22,719 bases of DNA. Source: a virus. The DNA is taken from IMG/VR virus record IMGVR_UViG_3300010296_000100, positions 1-22,719 of that record. One strand, written 5' to 3'. Positions 1-8,690 of the stretch are shown in pieces. Position 1 is the stretch's first letter, and every line of letters begins with the position of its first letter. Below the pieces are notes generated by a model, which saw only the letters and a list, made by a program, of their open reading frames with translations, made no database searches and was not told the origin of the DNA. The position numbers and the translations under genes are program-made.

Positions 1-549
1 AACGATCAAAAGTATATAGGTGCGAATGTAACTGACATTGTGGGTGCTACTGATTCTGCTAAATCTTTATCGGCAGGTGCGGATAATTATGTTTTAACGA
101 CTATTAATTCAAACACTGGTGATTCAGGGATAGCAGTAGATGGAGCGACACATACATTAGTTCGCAGGGCAGTTTTAAATTATGATTTTGCAACAGATGG
201 TGGAGCGCAGGGAGAGATATCATTGCGTGGTGATTCATTACCATTAAATGCTGTAGTGGTTAAGACTTTATATTATGTAACGACAGCGTTCACATCAGGT
301 GGTTCAGCGACAATTGCATTAAACATTCCAACTGATGATGCGGCAGGATTATTAGCTGCAACAGCGATTGGTACAGCAGGTACAGCAGGAGCGCATGACG
401 GTATACAGGACGGAGCGGCAGCTAATGTAAGTGAGATTACGACAGGTATTCGTTTACCTTCATTAACTGTAGGTACGGCTGATTTAACGGCAGGTGCATT
501 AGTAGTATATTTAGATTATATAGTTCCAGTAGCGGACACATCTATTTAG
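1..549 (+). CDS. Decoration-like virion structural protein (5' end missing)
   Basis: The reading frame is open from the first base, so the gene enters from outside the window; a GTG at 40 is an internal possibility, but the 13 codons before it read sensibly. The visible 182 residues are rich in Ala, Gly, Thr and Val, lack Cys and Trp, and alternate short hydrophobic strands with small-residue loops (a TSGGSATIAL stretch, then ITTGIRLPSLTVGTADLTAG), as expected of an all-beta capsid surface protein. Similar proteins with a 'valine-rich strand, LRGDxxP, TSGGSAT' pattern occur beside head genes in marine phages; that is recalled family knowledge, not a search. Its place two genes upstream of the portal and the terminator right after it suggest a separately transcribed, abundant virion component. 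Function as head decoration is inferred. Confidence 0.6.
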   Translation, partial: NDQKYIGANVTDIVGATDSAKSLSAGADNYVLTTINSNTGDSGIAVDGATHTLVRRAVLNYDFATDGGAQGEISLRGDSLPLNAVVVKTLYYVTTAFTSGGSATIALNIPTDDAAGLLAATAIGTAGTAGAHDGIQDGAAANVSEITTGIRLPSLTVGTADLTAGALVVYLDYIVPVADTSI

Positions 550-560
550 TGGGAGAGGAA

Positions 561-591
561 GGGCTGTTAATCAGCCCGCCTTATTTTTTTT
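561..591 (+). terminator. Intrinsic terminator abutting the next start codon
   Basis: A perfect 6-bp stem GGGCTG (561-566) / CAGCCC (572-577) with a 5-base loop is followed by GCC and an 11-base T-rich tract (581-591). This is a classic factor-independent terminator after the decoration-like gene. The tract ends exactly where ATG 592 begins, so the signal also serves as the leader of the next gene. The only Shine-Dalgarno-like run (GAGGAAGG, 554-561) lies before the hairpin. Confidence 0.75.
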
Positions 592-1011
592 ATGAGTGAT
601 ATAAATTATGCAATATTGAACGGAGTTAACCCAAGTGCTACAGGTACATTTACGGGTACGGCATATTCAACGGAAGATTTGCGAGATTTATCGGTAATGT
701 TGTTAATGCCAAGTACGACAGGTGTAAGTGGTGATACATTAGATATATCAATTGAGGAGTCAGACCAGCGAGATTTTGCAGATCCAGAGCGAATACGAAC
801 TATAGATTTAGTGCCTATTAGTGGTAGTGTGGTGGGTCAATTTACGCAAGTAGTTGGTGGGACTTCGAGTCCAAATGTTTTATTGCAGCAAAAATTCGAT
901 TTAGGATTTAAGAACGTGAATACTTTTGTGCGAGTAAAGTATACGGTAGCAGGAACGCCAACGAGTTTTACTGATATAACGGTTTTATTATTAGCTAACA
1001 GGAAGATATAA
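592..1011 (+). CDS. Small beta-rich virion protein upstream of portal
   Basis: A 139-residue protein without Cys, mostly beta-strand in character, with a repeated alternation of hydrophobic and Thr/Ser residues (SVMLLMP, TLDISIEES, DITVLLLANRKI). I do not recognise a named family. The position between a decoration-like gene and the portal fits a minor head or decoration protein. ATG 592 is the first start in frame; it has no Shine-Dalgarno at normal distance because the terminator hairpin fills the space, and an 11-base T-rich stretch precedes it instead. The stop codon shares one base with the portal start (TAATG at 1009-1013), so the two are probably translationally coupled and produced together. 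Confidence 0.6.
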   Translation: MSDINYAILNGVNPSATGTFTGTAYSTEDLRDLSVMLLMPSTTGVSGDTLDISIEESDQRDFADPERIRTIDLVPISGSVVGQFTQVVGGTSSPNVLLQQKFDLGFKNVNTFVRVKYTVAGTPTSFTDITVLLLANRKI

Positions 1012-3272
1012 TGGGAACAATTATTGATTCAAGGAAATTAAGTAGTGAGCAATTAGAGTCATTAATGGATTACATAACGCCATTATTGGACATTACGAGT
1101 CATAATCAAGAGCAGGACACAAAGCGAGAGGCGGTTGACAGGGCGATTAAGCAAGATGACGAGATCGAGTATAGTGATTATGTCAACAACACTACTGTAA
1201 GGGACGAGGAAGAAGAATTTGATGAGTTTAGTAGTTTATACGAGCCATTATTATTAAAGTTGTATCGCAGTTGGGTAGTATTATCGAAGAACGCATGTTT
1301 TCCATTAGCTGGTGAGTGGATGGACATAAAGCGTAAGAGTTCTACATATTTCAGGCGTAGGGGTTTGCATGATTTTTTACCACATGCAAACGAGGCATGG
1401 AAGAATGTAATCAACACTGAGAATTATCGTTTTGGTTTTAAGAAGAAGTATTCAATTGGTTTAGCTGAGTGTATTGCTTATGGTAACACTGGTTGTGTTC
1501 ATTATTACAACACTAGCGATCATTACATGGACATAAAGTTTCCAGGTATTCGTAACATCAGTGTATATCCATCAACAAACTTATGGCAACAGAGTAATTT
1601 AATTGTTCGTTATGATGTTCCATACACAAAAATGTTAAAGCGTGAGGATCTAGACCAGGAGTACATTTCAGCGATTGTTCCATCACAATTACGAGCTAAG
1701 AGTGATAGCAGTAATTTTTTAGAGCGAGGATCTACGAAGAAGCAAGAAGATTTAGATTACGAAGTTCCTTATGGTTGTGTTCGTAATTACGACATTTACA
1801 TTCCATCTATTTATTTAAAGGGTAAAGATGGCGAGGAGCCATTTGTAGCGGAGAACGTGTATATAACGCTTGCATATCAGCCTGAGTTATTAGATGACGT
1901 AGAGTTAGATTTACCTGATAATGCGGACGGTAATTTAATTTTAAAGATAGAGGTAGATGTAAAAGAGTTCGATCATGGAATATTATTAGCTTCTGCTGGT
2001 ACAACATTACCAGGAGTATTTTTCCATCAAGGAATGTTGATTCCATTTTTATCTCATCAAATGTTATTAAATCAGCAATTTAGTGCAATGGGTAGGGTAA
2101 CGAGTTTATTAGAGGATCCACCATTAGAGTTAGTGCGAAGTCCAGACGCAGAGTACGATCAAACGCCACCAGAGGATTTAGTTCCAGGTGCAATGTATCG
2201 TGGTTTCAATGTTAGGGCAATAATCCCACCTGAATATTACCAAGTATTGGATCAATTCATAAAGGTTAATAGTTATGTAACTAACAGTGTAGAGAGTGGT
2301 TCAGGATTATCGAAAGCACAATTAGCTGGTATTACTAGTAGTAGAACGAGTGCAAGTGAGGTACGAGAAGCTGTAAGTGCTGGTGGTTTAAATGTTGGTG
2401 AGTTCGTAGATCACATTGACACTGATTTATTAACACCGAGTTATGTTTTGCGTATTCAAGGTCAGCAAGAGCAATTGCGAGTACAGGTAGAGAGTGCATT
2501 AGAAGAAAGTGTAGATTTAGCTGGAGATGCCTTAGAGACTATATTAGAGGAAAACGAGTTATTTCAAAAAATATTAGATTTTTCAAATATCGAAGAATTG
2601 TACGAAAACTTTTACAATGATTACAAGGCAAGGCAAGTAGAGAACGATTTAATCAAGAAAGATATAGCGAGTACATTACAGCGTATTCAAGAGATTCAAC
2701 AAGCAGTGCAGGCTGATATTCCACCACCACCTGCAAGTCCAGTAGCTATTGATCCACAGACAGGTGCAGTAACACCGAGTCAACAAGAGCAAGATCAAAT
2801 GGAGCAAATGTATTACGATCAAATGCTTCAACAAAAGCAACAAATGATGCAAGAGGCACAGCAACTAGAGGTAGACGCTGAGAAGAAGCAATTACAACTA
2901 GAGGACTTACCAGATATCCCAGAACCTTCTCTAACACTGTATTACGAGATGATGGCATATCCAATCAAGGATAGTGATATTGTTGCTACAGGAGCAAGAA
3001 CAACAGTAGCAAAAGATTACACAAGACAGTTCTTAAAAGAGTGGACTGCATTTATAAGTGCATTAGGGCCAGAGGCTCAACAAGAACTAGATCCTGAAAA
3101 ACTAATTAAGTCTTTTACGAAGACTACTAACTTTATGTTGGGTGATGTAACTCGTGATTCAACTGATAAGCAGAAAATGAAAGCAGCGGCAGAGGCAGCT
3201 ATGATGAGGCAACAACAAATAGAGCAAGTGATGTTGCAAAATCCAGGTAGTCAGCCGCCTAAATTTGGATAG
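1011..3272 (+). CDS. Portal (head-tail connector) protein
   Basis: At 753 residues this is in the size range of podovirus portals (T7 gp8 is shorter, P22 gp1 similar). The N-terminal third is acidic and then aromatic/basic (EPLLLKLYRSW, residues about 80-90; WMDIKRKSS, about 103-111), followed by a wing/stem-like middle and a segment near residues 425-465 (SGLSKAQLAGITSSRTSASEVREA) like the 'SxRTAxEV' region of T7-type portals. The C-terminal 180 residues are a Gln/Met-rich coiled region with a PPPPAS linker, expected for the barrel and crown helices. It would form the dodecameric ring at the packaging vertex through which DNA enters and leaves. The start overlaps the previous stop by one base. 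Lys and Glu codons favour AAG/GAG over most of its length, unlike downstream genes. The portal call rests on size, order and this motif. Confidence 0.85.
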   Translation: MGTIIDSRKLSSEQLESLMDYITPLLDITSHNQEQDTKREAVDRAIKQDDEIEYSDYVNNTTVRDEEEEFDEFSSLYEPLLLKLYRSWVVLSKNACFPLAGEWMDIKRKSSTYFRRRGLHDFLPHANEAWKNVINTENYRFGFKKKYSIGLAECIAYGNTGCVHYYNTSDHYMDIKFPGIRNISVYPSTNLWQQSNLIVRYDVPYTKMLKREDLDQEYISAIVPSQLRAKSDSSNFLERGSTKKQEDLDYEVPYGCVRNYDIYIPSIYLKGKDGEEPFVAENVYITLAYQPELLDDVELDLPDNADGNLILKIEVDVKEFDHGILLASAGTTLPGVFFHQGMLIPFLSHQMLLNQQFSAMGRVTSLLEDPPLELVRSPDAEYDQTPPEDLVPGAMYRGFNVRAIIPPEYYQVLDQFIKVNSYVTNSVESGSGLSKAQLAGITSSRTSASEVREAVSAGGLNVGEFVDHIDTDLLTPSYVLRIQGQQEQLRVQVESALEESVDLAGDALETILEENELFQKILDFSNIEELYENFYNDYKARQVENDLIKKDIASTLQRIQEIQQAVQADIPPPPASPVAIDPQTGAVTPSQQEQDQMEQMYYDQMLQQKQQMMQEAQQLEVDAEKKQLQLEDLPDIPEPSLTLYYEMMAYPIKDSDIVATGARTTVAKDYTRQFLKEWTAFISALGPEAQQELDPEKLIKSFTKTTNFMLGDVTRDSTDKQKMKAAAEAAMMRQQQIEQVMLQNPGSQPPKFG

Positions 3273-3283
3273 GAGAGGAAAAA

Positions 3284-3565
3284 ATGGCTAGACACGGAAA
3301 ACAAGTGAGATATCACCGAAAAGAAGACGATAATTTATATGATGTAAAGTTAAATGATTGCATTACTTATATAGAGAACAAATGCCCTGAGCAATGGAAT
3401 TTCATATTAGCGTATGTAGACGCTGAGTCAACGATTCCAAAGAACAGATTTAACAAGATGGTAACTGACAATCAGTTAGCGAGGGAAGCATTTTATCGCC
3501 AGGGAAAGGCAGATGTTTTTGCTAGATTAGCAAGATTGAAAGAACAAGAAGACGTTAGTCTATAA
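3284..3565 (+). CDS. Unknown 93-residue protein between portal and scaffold
   Basis: A strong Shine-Dalgarno (AGGAGAGG, 3271-3278) precedes ATG 3284. The product is charged, opens with a basic segment (RHGKQVRYHRK, residues 3-13) and looks mainly helical after residue 20, with an amphipathic last third (FYRQGKADVFARLARLKEQED). One Cys lies in each of LNDCITY and ENKCPEQ. It has no signal peptide or membrane segment. I do not recognise the family. Small genes between portal and scaffold in podoviruses are often assembly cofactors or minor head proteins; that is context only. The gaps of 11 bases on both sides make it part of the same head operon. Confidence 0.6.
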   Translation: MARHGKQVRYHRKEDDNLYDVKLNDCITYIENKCPEQWNFILAYVDAESTIPKNRFNKMVTDNQLAREAFYRQGKADVFARLARLKEQEDVSL

Positions 3566-3576
3566 AAGGATAGGAC

Positions 3577-4350
<774 letters not shown>

Positions 4351-4375
4351 CGATATTATTCGTTTGGTGATACGC

Positions 4376-4390
4376 TAATACAGTAGTAGG
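4376..4390 (+). promoter_or_regulatory. Possible phage-type (T7-like) late promoter before capsid gene
   Basis: TAATACAGTAGTAGG starts with the TAATAC hexamer of T7-family promoters and ends in a TA-GG that could be an initiation point, immediately before a hairpin. It lies in the 88-base gap ahead of the capsid gene, the longest non-coding stretch here and the place where T7 has its strongest late promoter. The match is only partial, no second intergenic copy was found, and no phage RNA polymerase gene is in the window, so this is a weak call. Confidence 0.3.
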
Positions 4391-4416
4391 TTGTTTATGT
4401 ATTAAGCATGAGCAAC
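4390..4416 (+). other. RNA hairpin in capsid gene leader
   Basis: Bases 4390-4399 pair continuously with 4407-4416, giving ten base pairs (eight Watson-Crick and two G-U) closed by a 7-base loop, TATTAAG. It is not followed by a T-run, so it is not an intrinsic terminator. Its 3' side ends 5 bases before the Shine-Dalgarno AAAAGGA (4422-4428) of the capsid gene. It may protect the 5' end of the transcript, mark an RNase cleavage site, or tune translation; the pairing is seen, the role is inferred. Confidence 0.6.
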
Positions 4417-4438
4417 AAATATAAAAGGACAAATAGAT

Positions 4439-5668
4439 ATGGCAAATCCTAATTCGGGTGCTTTAACATACAATGATTCTTTATTGAATAAAGAATACGT
4501 TTATCCTGACATAGTGCGTTCTAGTAGGGTCTACGCTCCCTTCTTAATGAACCACATGAAGGGTGTGTCAAAGTACAATTCTAAAATGCAATGGTTCCAA
4601 CAAGCAATTTCGCAAGGAACTGTAACAATCAGTAGTAATTACACAGCGTCAGACGCTACAATCAGTGTAACTGCTCCTAGTAACTATAGCCCATTCGATA
4701 CTGAAATCAAAGCTAATGTTTCTCAACTAGTAACACAAGATGGTGGTTTAAGATTCAATGTAACTGCTGTAAATGGAACATTCACAGTATTAACAGTATC
4801 GGTAGCTAGTGGTACAGATACAAATTTAGCGGCTGGAACTAAATTATTTATTTCAAGACGTGGTGATATTGGTGATGATTTTGGTTCACAAAATGATATT
4901 TCAACTGCAACAACTGACTATAACTTTATTACAAGTTTCAGTCATACGCTTAAAATTGCTAACCCAATTGCAGATGGTTCATTTGAAAGTTTCGGTGAAA
5001 ACGAATTATCATTTTCTCGTCAACTTGAAAACTTATATCCAACAGTTATCAGAAACATGGAACGTGGATTATTAAAAGATTCAAGAATAGAGGGTGCAAA
5101 TCCTAAATCTGGAGCTGGTTTCACAAGAACGGCTGGTACTGGCGCACAAGCTGGTGGACTTGTATCATTCATTTCATCAGGTGGTGGTTACACAATATCA
5201 AGTGGTTCAGCAGCTTTAACTGAGTCTACTTTAATTACTGATATGGGTAACTTAAGAGACAGAGGTGCATTTACAAATCCGAGTGCAATGGAAAGAAGTT
5301 ACGGTGGAGACACTTGTGATGCTTATATTTCGCCAGCAACTTTAGGTGATATCAATAAGCTTGCAAGATTAGAAAGAGACGACAAAGCACTTTCAGCACA
5401 AGAAAATGGTAAGTTTGGTACATTCGTTACTCAAGTAATTGCGGACGGAGTATTAGTAAGCTTCTATTTATCAGACGGTGTAGCGGATAACGAAGTAATT
5501 TATGTTCCTAAGAAGGAATATATTGAAGCTAAAGTTATGCGTTTAGCAGAAGAACAGCCTGAATTACCAGGTGGTGATAACACTAAAAAAATGTTTGCAA
5601 CAACATTCTCGTTATGTGTTAAAGCACCGTGGATTTTAGGACACAGAACAAACTTAGTAAGACTATAA
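4439..5668 (+). CDS. Major capsid protein (HK97-fold, SU10/DUF5309-like)
   Basis: The 409-residue product follows the scaffold and resembles the SU10-type major head proteins (DUF5309 family) in layout: a short N-terminal arm (residues 1-50), a Thr/Ser/Val-rich inserted beta region (about 60-140), a long helix around residues 190-215 (RQLENLYPTVIRNMERGLL) that would be the spine helix, and a closing segment where a GD is followed by a strand-rich end (GGDNTKKMF, then LCVKAPWILGHRTNLVRL). The HK97 fold and shell role are established for that family; membership here is by pattern, not search. The Shine-Dalgarno AAAAGGA sits 10 bases before ATG 4439. The leader carries a hairpin and a possible promoter, fitting very high expression. 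No N-terminal delta domain is evident, in agreement with the separate scaffold gene. Confidence 0.88.
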   Translation: MANPNSGALTYNDSLLNKEYVYPDIVRSSRVYAPFLMNHMKGVSKYNSKMQWFQQAISQGTVTISSNYTASDATISVTAPSNYSPFDTEIKANVSQLVTQDGGLRFNVTAVNGTFTVLTVSVASGTDTNLAAGTKLFISRRGDIGDDFGSQNDISTATTDYNFITSFSHTLKIANPIADGSFESFGENELSFSRQLENLYPTVIRNMERGLLKDSRIEGANPKSGAGFTRTAGTGAQAGGLVSFISSGGGYTISSGSAALTESTLITDMGNLRDRGAFTNPSAMERSYGGDTCDAYISPATLGDINKLARLERDDKALSAQENGKFGTFVTQVIADGVLVSFYLSDGVADNEVIYVPKKEYIEAKVMRLAEEQPELPGGDNTKKMFATTFSLCVKAPWILGHRTNLVRL

Positions 5669-5685
5669 ATATCCTTAGTTTATAG
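5663..5685 (+). other. AU-rich hairpin over the capsid stop codon
   Basis: CTATAAA (5663-5669) pairs perfectly with TTTATAG (5679-5685) around a 9-base loop. The stem includes the capsid TAA stop. No T-run follows, so it is at best a weak terminator or an RNA-processing site. With the hairpin upstream of the capsid gene it would bracket the capsid message. Confidence 0.35.
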
Positions 5686-5708
5686 GAAAAGAAAGGAGAA
5701 GAAAGGAT

Positions 5709-6320
5709 ATGCCGTTTGTAACAAAATATGGTGGTTTAACAACTGATTTTGATGTTGTGCCAACAGTTAGGGATAAAGAAGGAATTATTATTCAAAAGGG
5801 TAATGGGTTAAAGTCGTTAAAGTTAGCATTTGGATCAACTTGTGATTTTAACCCACGCAGCCCTGAATTTCAGGAAACAGTAATGCGTGGAACGCCAAAT
5901 CAAAAACAAAGACATTGGTTAGACACACCTGTTTATCGTGTTCCTTTAAATAGAATGAGTGAGGAAGATCAAAACAGAGTAGTAGATTTCTTTTTTCAAA
6001 ATCAAAATGAAGAAACAAAATTAATCTATTATGAGCCAGCGATTGAAGACATTGAAATAAAGACAATGGGAACAAAATCTGGTTGGCATCTACCAGTGCT
6101 TATTTTAAAGAGATTAAAGTCAGCAGGAGTTTTTGAAGCTGCTTTAAAAGAGAGTAAAGTAGAACTTTCAGATGAGAAAAAGCTTACAGAAGAAGAATAT
6201 GAAATTTTAATGCAAGCTTACGATCAAAGAATGAAGCTAGGTGATATTAGCGAAAAGGGTTTATCAAAGCCATCTACAAAGAAAAAAGATGATCTAAATA
6301 AACTTGTATTAAAAACTTAG
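5709..6320 (+). CDS. Unknown 203-residue protein between capsid and adaptor
   Basis: ATG 5709 follows a purine-rich leader with AAAGGAG. The product has a mixed alpha/beta N-terminal region (residues 1-135), including IYYEPAIEDIEIKTMGTKSGWHLPVLILKRL, and a highly charged helical tail (KKLTEEEYEILMQAYDQRMKLGD) ending in a Lys-rich stretch. There is no signal peptide or membrane segment. I do not recognise a family. In podoviruses the slot after the capsid gene often holds a minor capsid or head-completion protein, but the charged tail and lack of Gly/Thr-rich surface strands would equally suit a non-virion assembly factor. Its 40-base upstream gap contains the AU hairpin at the capsid stop. 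Confidence 0.6.
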   Translation: MPFVTKYGGLTTDFDVVPTVRDKEGIIIQKGNGLKSLKLAFGSTCDFNPRSPEFQETVMRGTPNQKQRHWLDTPVYRVPLNRMSEEDQNRVVDFFFQNQNEETKLIYYEPAIEDIEIKTMGTKSGWHLPVLILKRLKSAGVFEAALKESKVELSDEKKLTEEEYEILMQAYDQRMKLGDISEKGLSKPSTKKKDDLNKLVLKT

Positions 6321-6330
6321 GAGAAGTGCA

Positions 6331-7023
6331 TTGGTAACGTATCTTGATTTATTGAATGAGGCTAGAGGTTTACAAAAGTTTTTAAATCTTAACGTAAATG
6401 AGTTATTAATAACAAATGGGGAAGCTGTAATTGGCTCACAAGCAGTAAATCGAGTAATTCAAAACATCAGATCATCTTCGGTTGATTTAGATTTTTCAGA
6501 ACCAGTGCAAGACATTGTTACTACATCTGGTGATAATATATTGTTGTCTCCAGATGGTGATAATGCTTGGAACCCACAAATGATACGTGAAATGCGTTTA
6601 GTGAGTAGCACTGAGTATTTAAAGTTAGACCAAGTTACATTACCAAAAGCAAAAGAACTAGAGTTTGCTTATCCAAATAGCGGTAAGCCTCTTTATTACT
6701 ATATCCATCAAGGAGCGGTTAAATTAATCCCTGTTCCAGATGATGCGTACACTTTAAAAGTTTTTTATCAAACACAATTAAGTCGTTTAACATTAGCGAC
6801 ATTAACAGCAAATGTAACAGAGCCTATTGATTTCCATGAAGCAATAGTTACAGGTATTTATGCGTATTTAAGGAGAGCAGAAGGTGATCCTGAATGGCGT
6901 CAATTTTGGGACAACGATTACAAATTGTCTTTAAACAAGGCAATAGACAGAAATAAATTTAATCAAAAAGCAAAAGGTAAGCGATTGTTTAGAATGCGTA
7001 GAACAGTGGATAGGAGAGTATAA
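6331..7023 (+). CDS. Head-tail adaptor protein (gp4/gp11-like)
   Basis: The TTG at 6331 is chosen because AGGAG (6319-6323) stands at proper distance and no ATG or GTG is available in frame nearby. The 230-residue product has a helical start, a central WNPQMIREMRLVSS region, and a GKPLYYYIHQGAVKLIPVPDDAYTLKVFY stretch (about residues 113-141, described in parts) that is typical of podovirus tail adaptor proteins, where a 'Y-x-G-x-L-P-P-D-Y-L' strand pair precedes the final helices. The basic C-terminus (KGKRLFRMRRTVDRRV) could contact DNA or the portal. It would bind under the portal ring and seat the nozzle protein encoded next. The stop overlaps the next start by one base, supporting joint function. 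The exact family name is uncertain. Confidence 0.7.
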   Translation: MVTYLDLLNEARGLQKFLNLNVNELLITNGEAVIGSQAVNRVIQNIRSSSVDLDFSEPVQDIVTTSGDNILLSPDGDNAWNPQMIREMRLVSSTEYLKLDQVTLPKAKELEFAYPNSGKPLYYYIHQGAVKLIPVPDDAYTLKVFYQTQLSRLTLATLTANVTEPIDFHEAIVTGIYAYLRRAEGDPEWRQFWDNDYKLSLNKAIDRNKFNQKAKGKRLFRMRRTVDRRV

Positions 7024-8663
7024 TGGTACTTAATACTCCTGGTTTAGAGATTGCAGATTTTGGTGGTGGTTTAAATTTAGTTGATGATGAAATTAAGTTA
7101 CCAATAAACCAAACACCCAGGGCTCAAAACTTTGAAATTGTTAGAGCAACAGGGTTACAGAAAGTATCTGGTTATTCATCTTTATTTGGTTCTTATGGAG
7201 ATGATATGAATACTTCATTTGTTGATAATTACACAGATGATTTTTTTAAATATAGATATATTACAGTTGCATACCCAAACATTTTTTTAACTGATCCCAT
7301 TAACGGAAACCAAGAGGTTGTAATAGACAACTTACACAGCAAGGGTGATCCGCATGGTGCAGAAGCAAACGGTGGTTATTTTTTTGTAGATGGAGTAAAC
7401 AATCCAAAATACATTTTAGGTCAAACAGTAACAGAAGTTCCCTGGCCACCTAGTTACACAGCTAATAATAACGCAGTTGGTAACTTAGATGAAAGTTCTT
7501 TATCAGTAGCGGCTAATCCAGCAGTTACCGATATTGGTATTCCTAGCATTGCAGCATTTTTTGCTAATAGAGTTTTTTTAGCTGGTGATAAAACTAATCC
7601 AAGAAGAATTTATGCTAGTAAGATTGGAGATGTTACGAATTTTAGCGACAACAATCCAGTAGATTTTGACATTGCGTTTTTCGTTGATATTCCATCTACT
7701 AGACCAATTACTGCAATGAAGGTAGTTAATAATAAATTTTTAGTAGTTTATTGTGATACTGAAATCATTTTATTAAGTGGTCAAAATCCACCAGGGACTT
7801 CATACCCTCAACCACATTTTTCTTTTAATACATTAAACACAGAGATAGGCGGTTTGCATAAAAATTTAATTGCACCAAAGGGTGATAACGACCATTATTT
7901 TGTTGGTAATAGGGGTAGAGTATACCAGCTTTCATTAACGGACAATTTTCAAGATGTAAAACCATTAGGATTATCCTCAAAGATTTTTCCTTTTTTATCG
8001 ACATTAAACAATGAAACATTAAAGCGTGGTCGTTTAATTAATTATCAACTACGTGGTGAGTTGCATTTTTTCGTGCCATCTACAAACACTAAACGCTATG
8101 CAGATATTGATTTAATTTTAAATTATAGTGATAGCGTAGATGAGCAAGGCCCAATATGGAGTCGTAATAGAGAGTTAGGTGATTCTTTTTTATTGCGAGG
8201 TGGTTTAATTGACAGGAATACTAATCGAATGATTTTAGTAACTCCAAATAGATTTTTGCTAACAAATGTAGGTACAAGTTTTGATGGAGAAGAAATAAAA
8301 TTTAGTTATCAATTAGCTACTTTAAACTTTGGAGATTCTAGTTTAAAAAAAGAAATAACTAGGATTCGTGTATTTGCAAGAAGTACAAATGGAGCAAAAA
8401 TCACTATCCGTCATTTATGGGAAGATGGTAGATCGGGCGTTAAGGAACTAAAAATTCTATCTGAACCTGATTCAGATTTTGGAACAGCAGAGTTTGGTAT
8501 CAGTAATTTTCAATCTGGCGCAGGATTACCATTTCGTGAATATACTTATCAACCAATTAATCCGATAGGAAGAATATTGAAAATGAGCTTAGAAAATGAG
8601 TCAGACGTAGATGATTTTCTTATCAGTGCGATTGTTTTTGATGTAAAGCCATTAGGAAAATAG
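7023..8663 (+). CDS. Tail hub/nozzle or DNA-stabilisation protein
   Basis: The 546-residue protein starts ADFGGGLNLVDDEIKLP (from about residue 11), a signature of short-tail hub and stabilisation proteins (P22 gp10-like, T7 gp12-like) in which a GGxN-type motif is followed by a list of 'inputs' such as QTPRAQNFEI. A beta-propeller-like core follows: FFANRVFLAGDK (about 179-190) and IYASKIGDVTNFSD (about 197-210), matching the 'nRLyfsG ... p..l..S..Gd..nF' repeat of this group. The rest is strand-rich with no membrane segment. It would cap the adaptor ring, hold packaged DNA and form the tail tube. Translation is probably coupled to the adaptor gene through the TAATG overlap at 7021-7025. Confidence 0.75.
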   Translation: MVLNTPGLEIADFGGGLNLVDDEIKLPINQTPRAQNFEIVRATGLQKVSGYSSLFGSYGDDMNTSFVDNYTDDFFKYRYITVAYPNIFLTDPINGNQEVVIDNLHSKGDPHGAEANGGYFFVDGVNNPKYILGQTVTEVPWPPSYTANNNAVGNLDESSLSVAANPAVTDIGIPSIAAFFANRVFLAGDKTNPRRIYASKIGDVTNFSDNNPVDFDIAFFVDIPSTRPITAMKVVNNKFLVVYCDTEIILLSGQNPPGTSYPQPHFSFNTLNTEIGGLHKNLIAPKGDNDHYFVGNRGRVYQLSLTDNFQDVKPLGLSSKIFPFLSTLNNETLKRGRLINYQLRGELHFFVPSTNTKRYADIDLILNYSDSVDEQGPIWSRNRELGDSFLLRGGLIDRNTNRMILVTPNRFLLTNVGTSFDGEEIKFSYQLATLNFGDSSLKKEITRIRVFARSTNGAKITIRHLWEDGRSGVKELKILSEPDSDFGTAEFGISNFQSGAGLPFREYTYQPINPIGRILKMSLENESDVDDFLISAIVFDVKPLGK

Positions 8664-8690
8664 TGATAAACTAATAAAGAGGAGAAAATT

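Noticed and set aside
1178-1417. Minus-strand open frame inside the portal gene
   Set aside because: It is fully covered by the portal frame, has no Shine-Dalgarno, and its translation is a low-complexity mirror of portal codons. The same applies to minus-strand frames at 1807-2046, 2676-2964, 5848-6075, 7825-8019 and others under supported genes.
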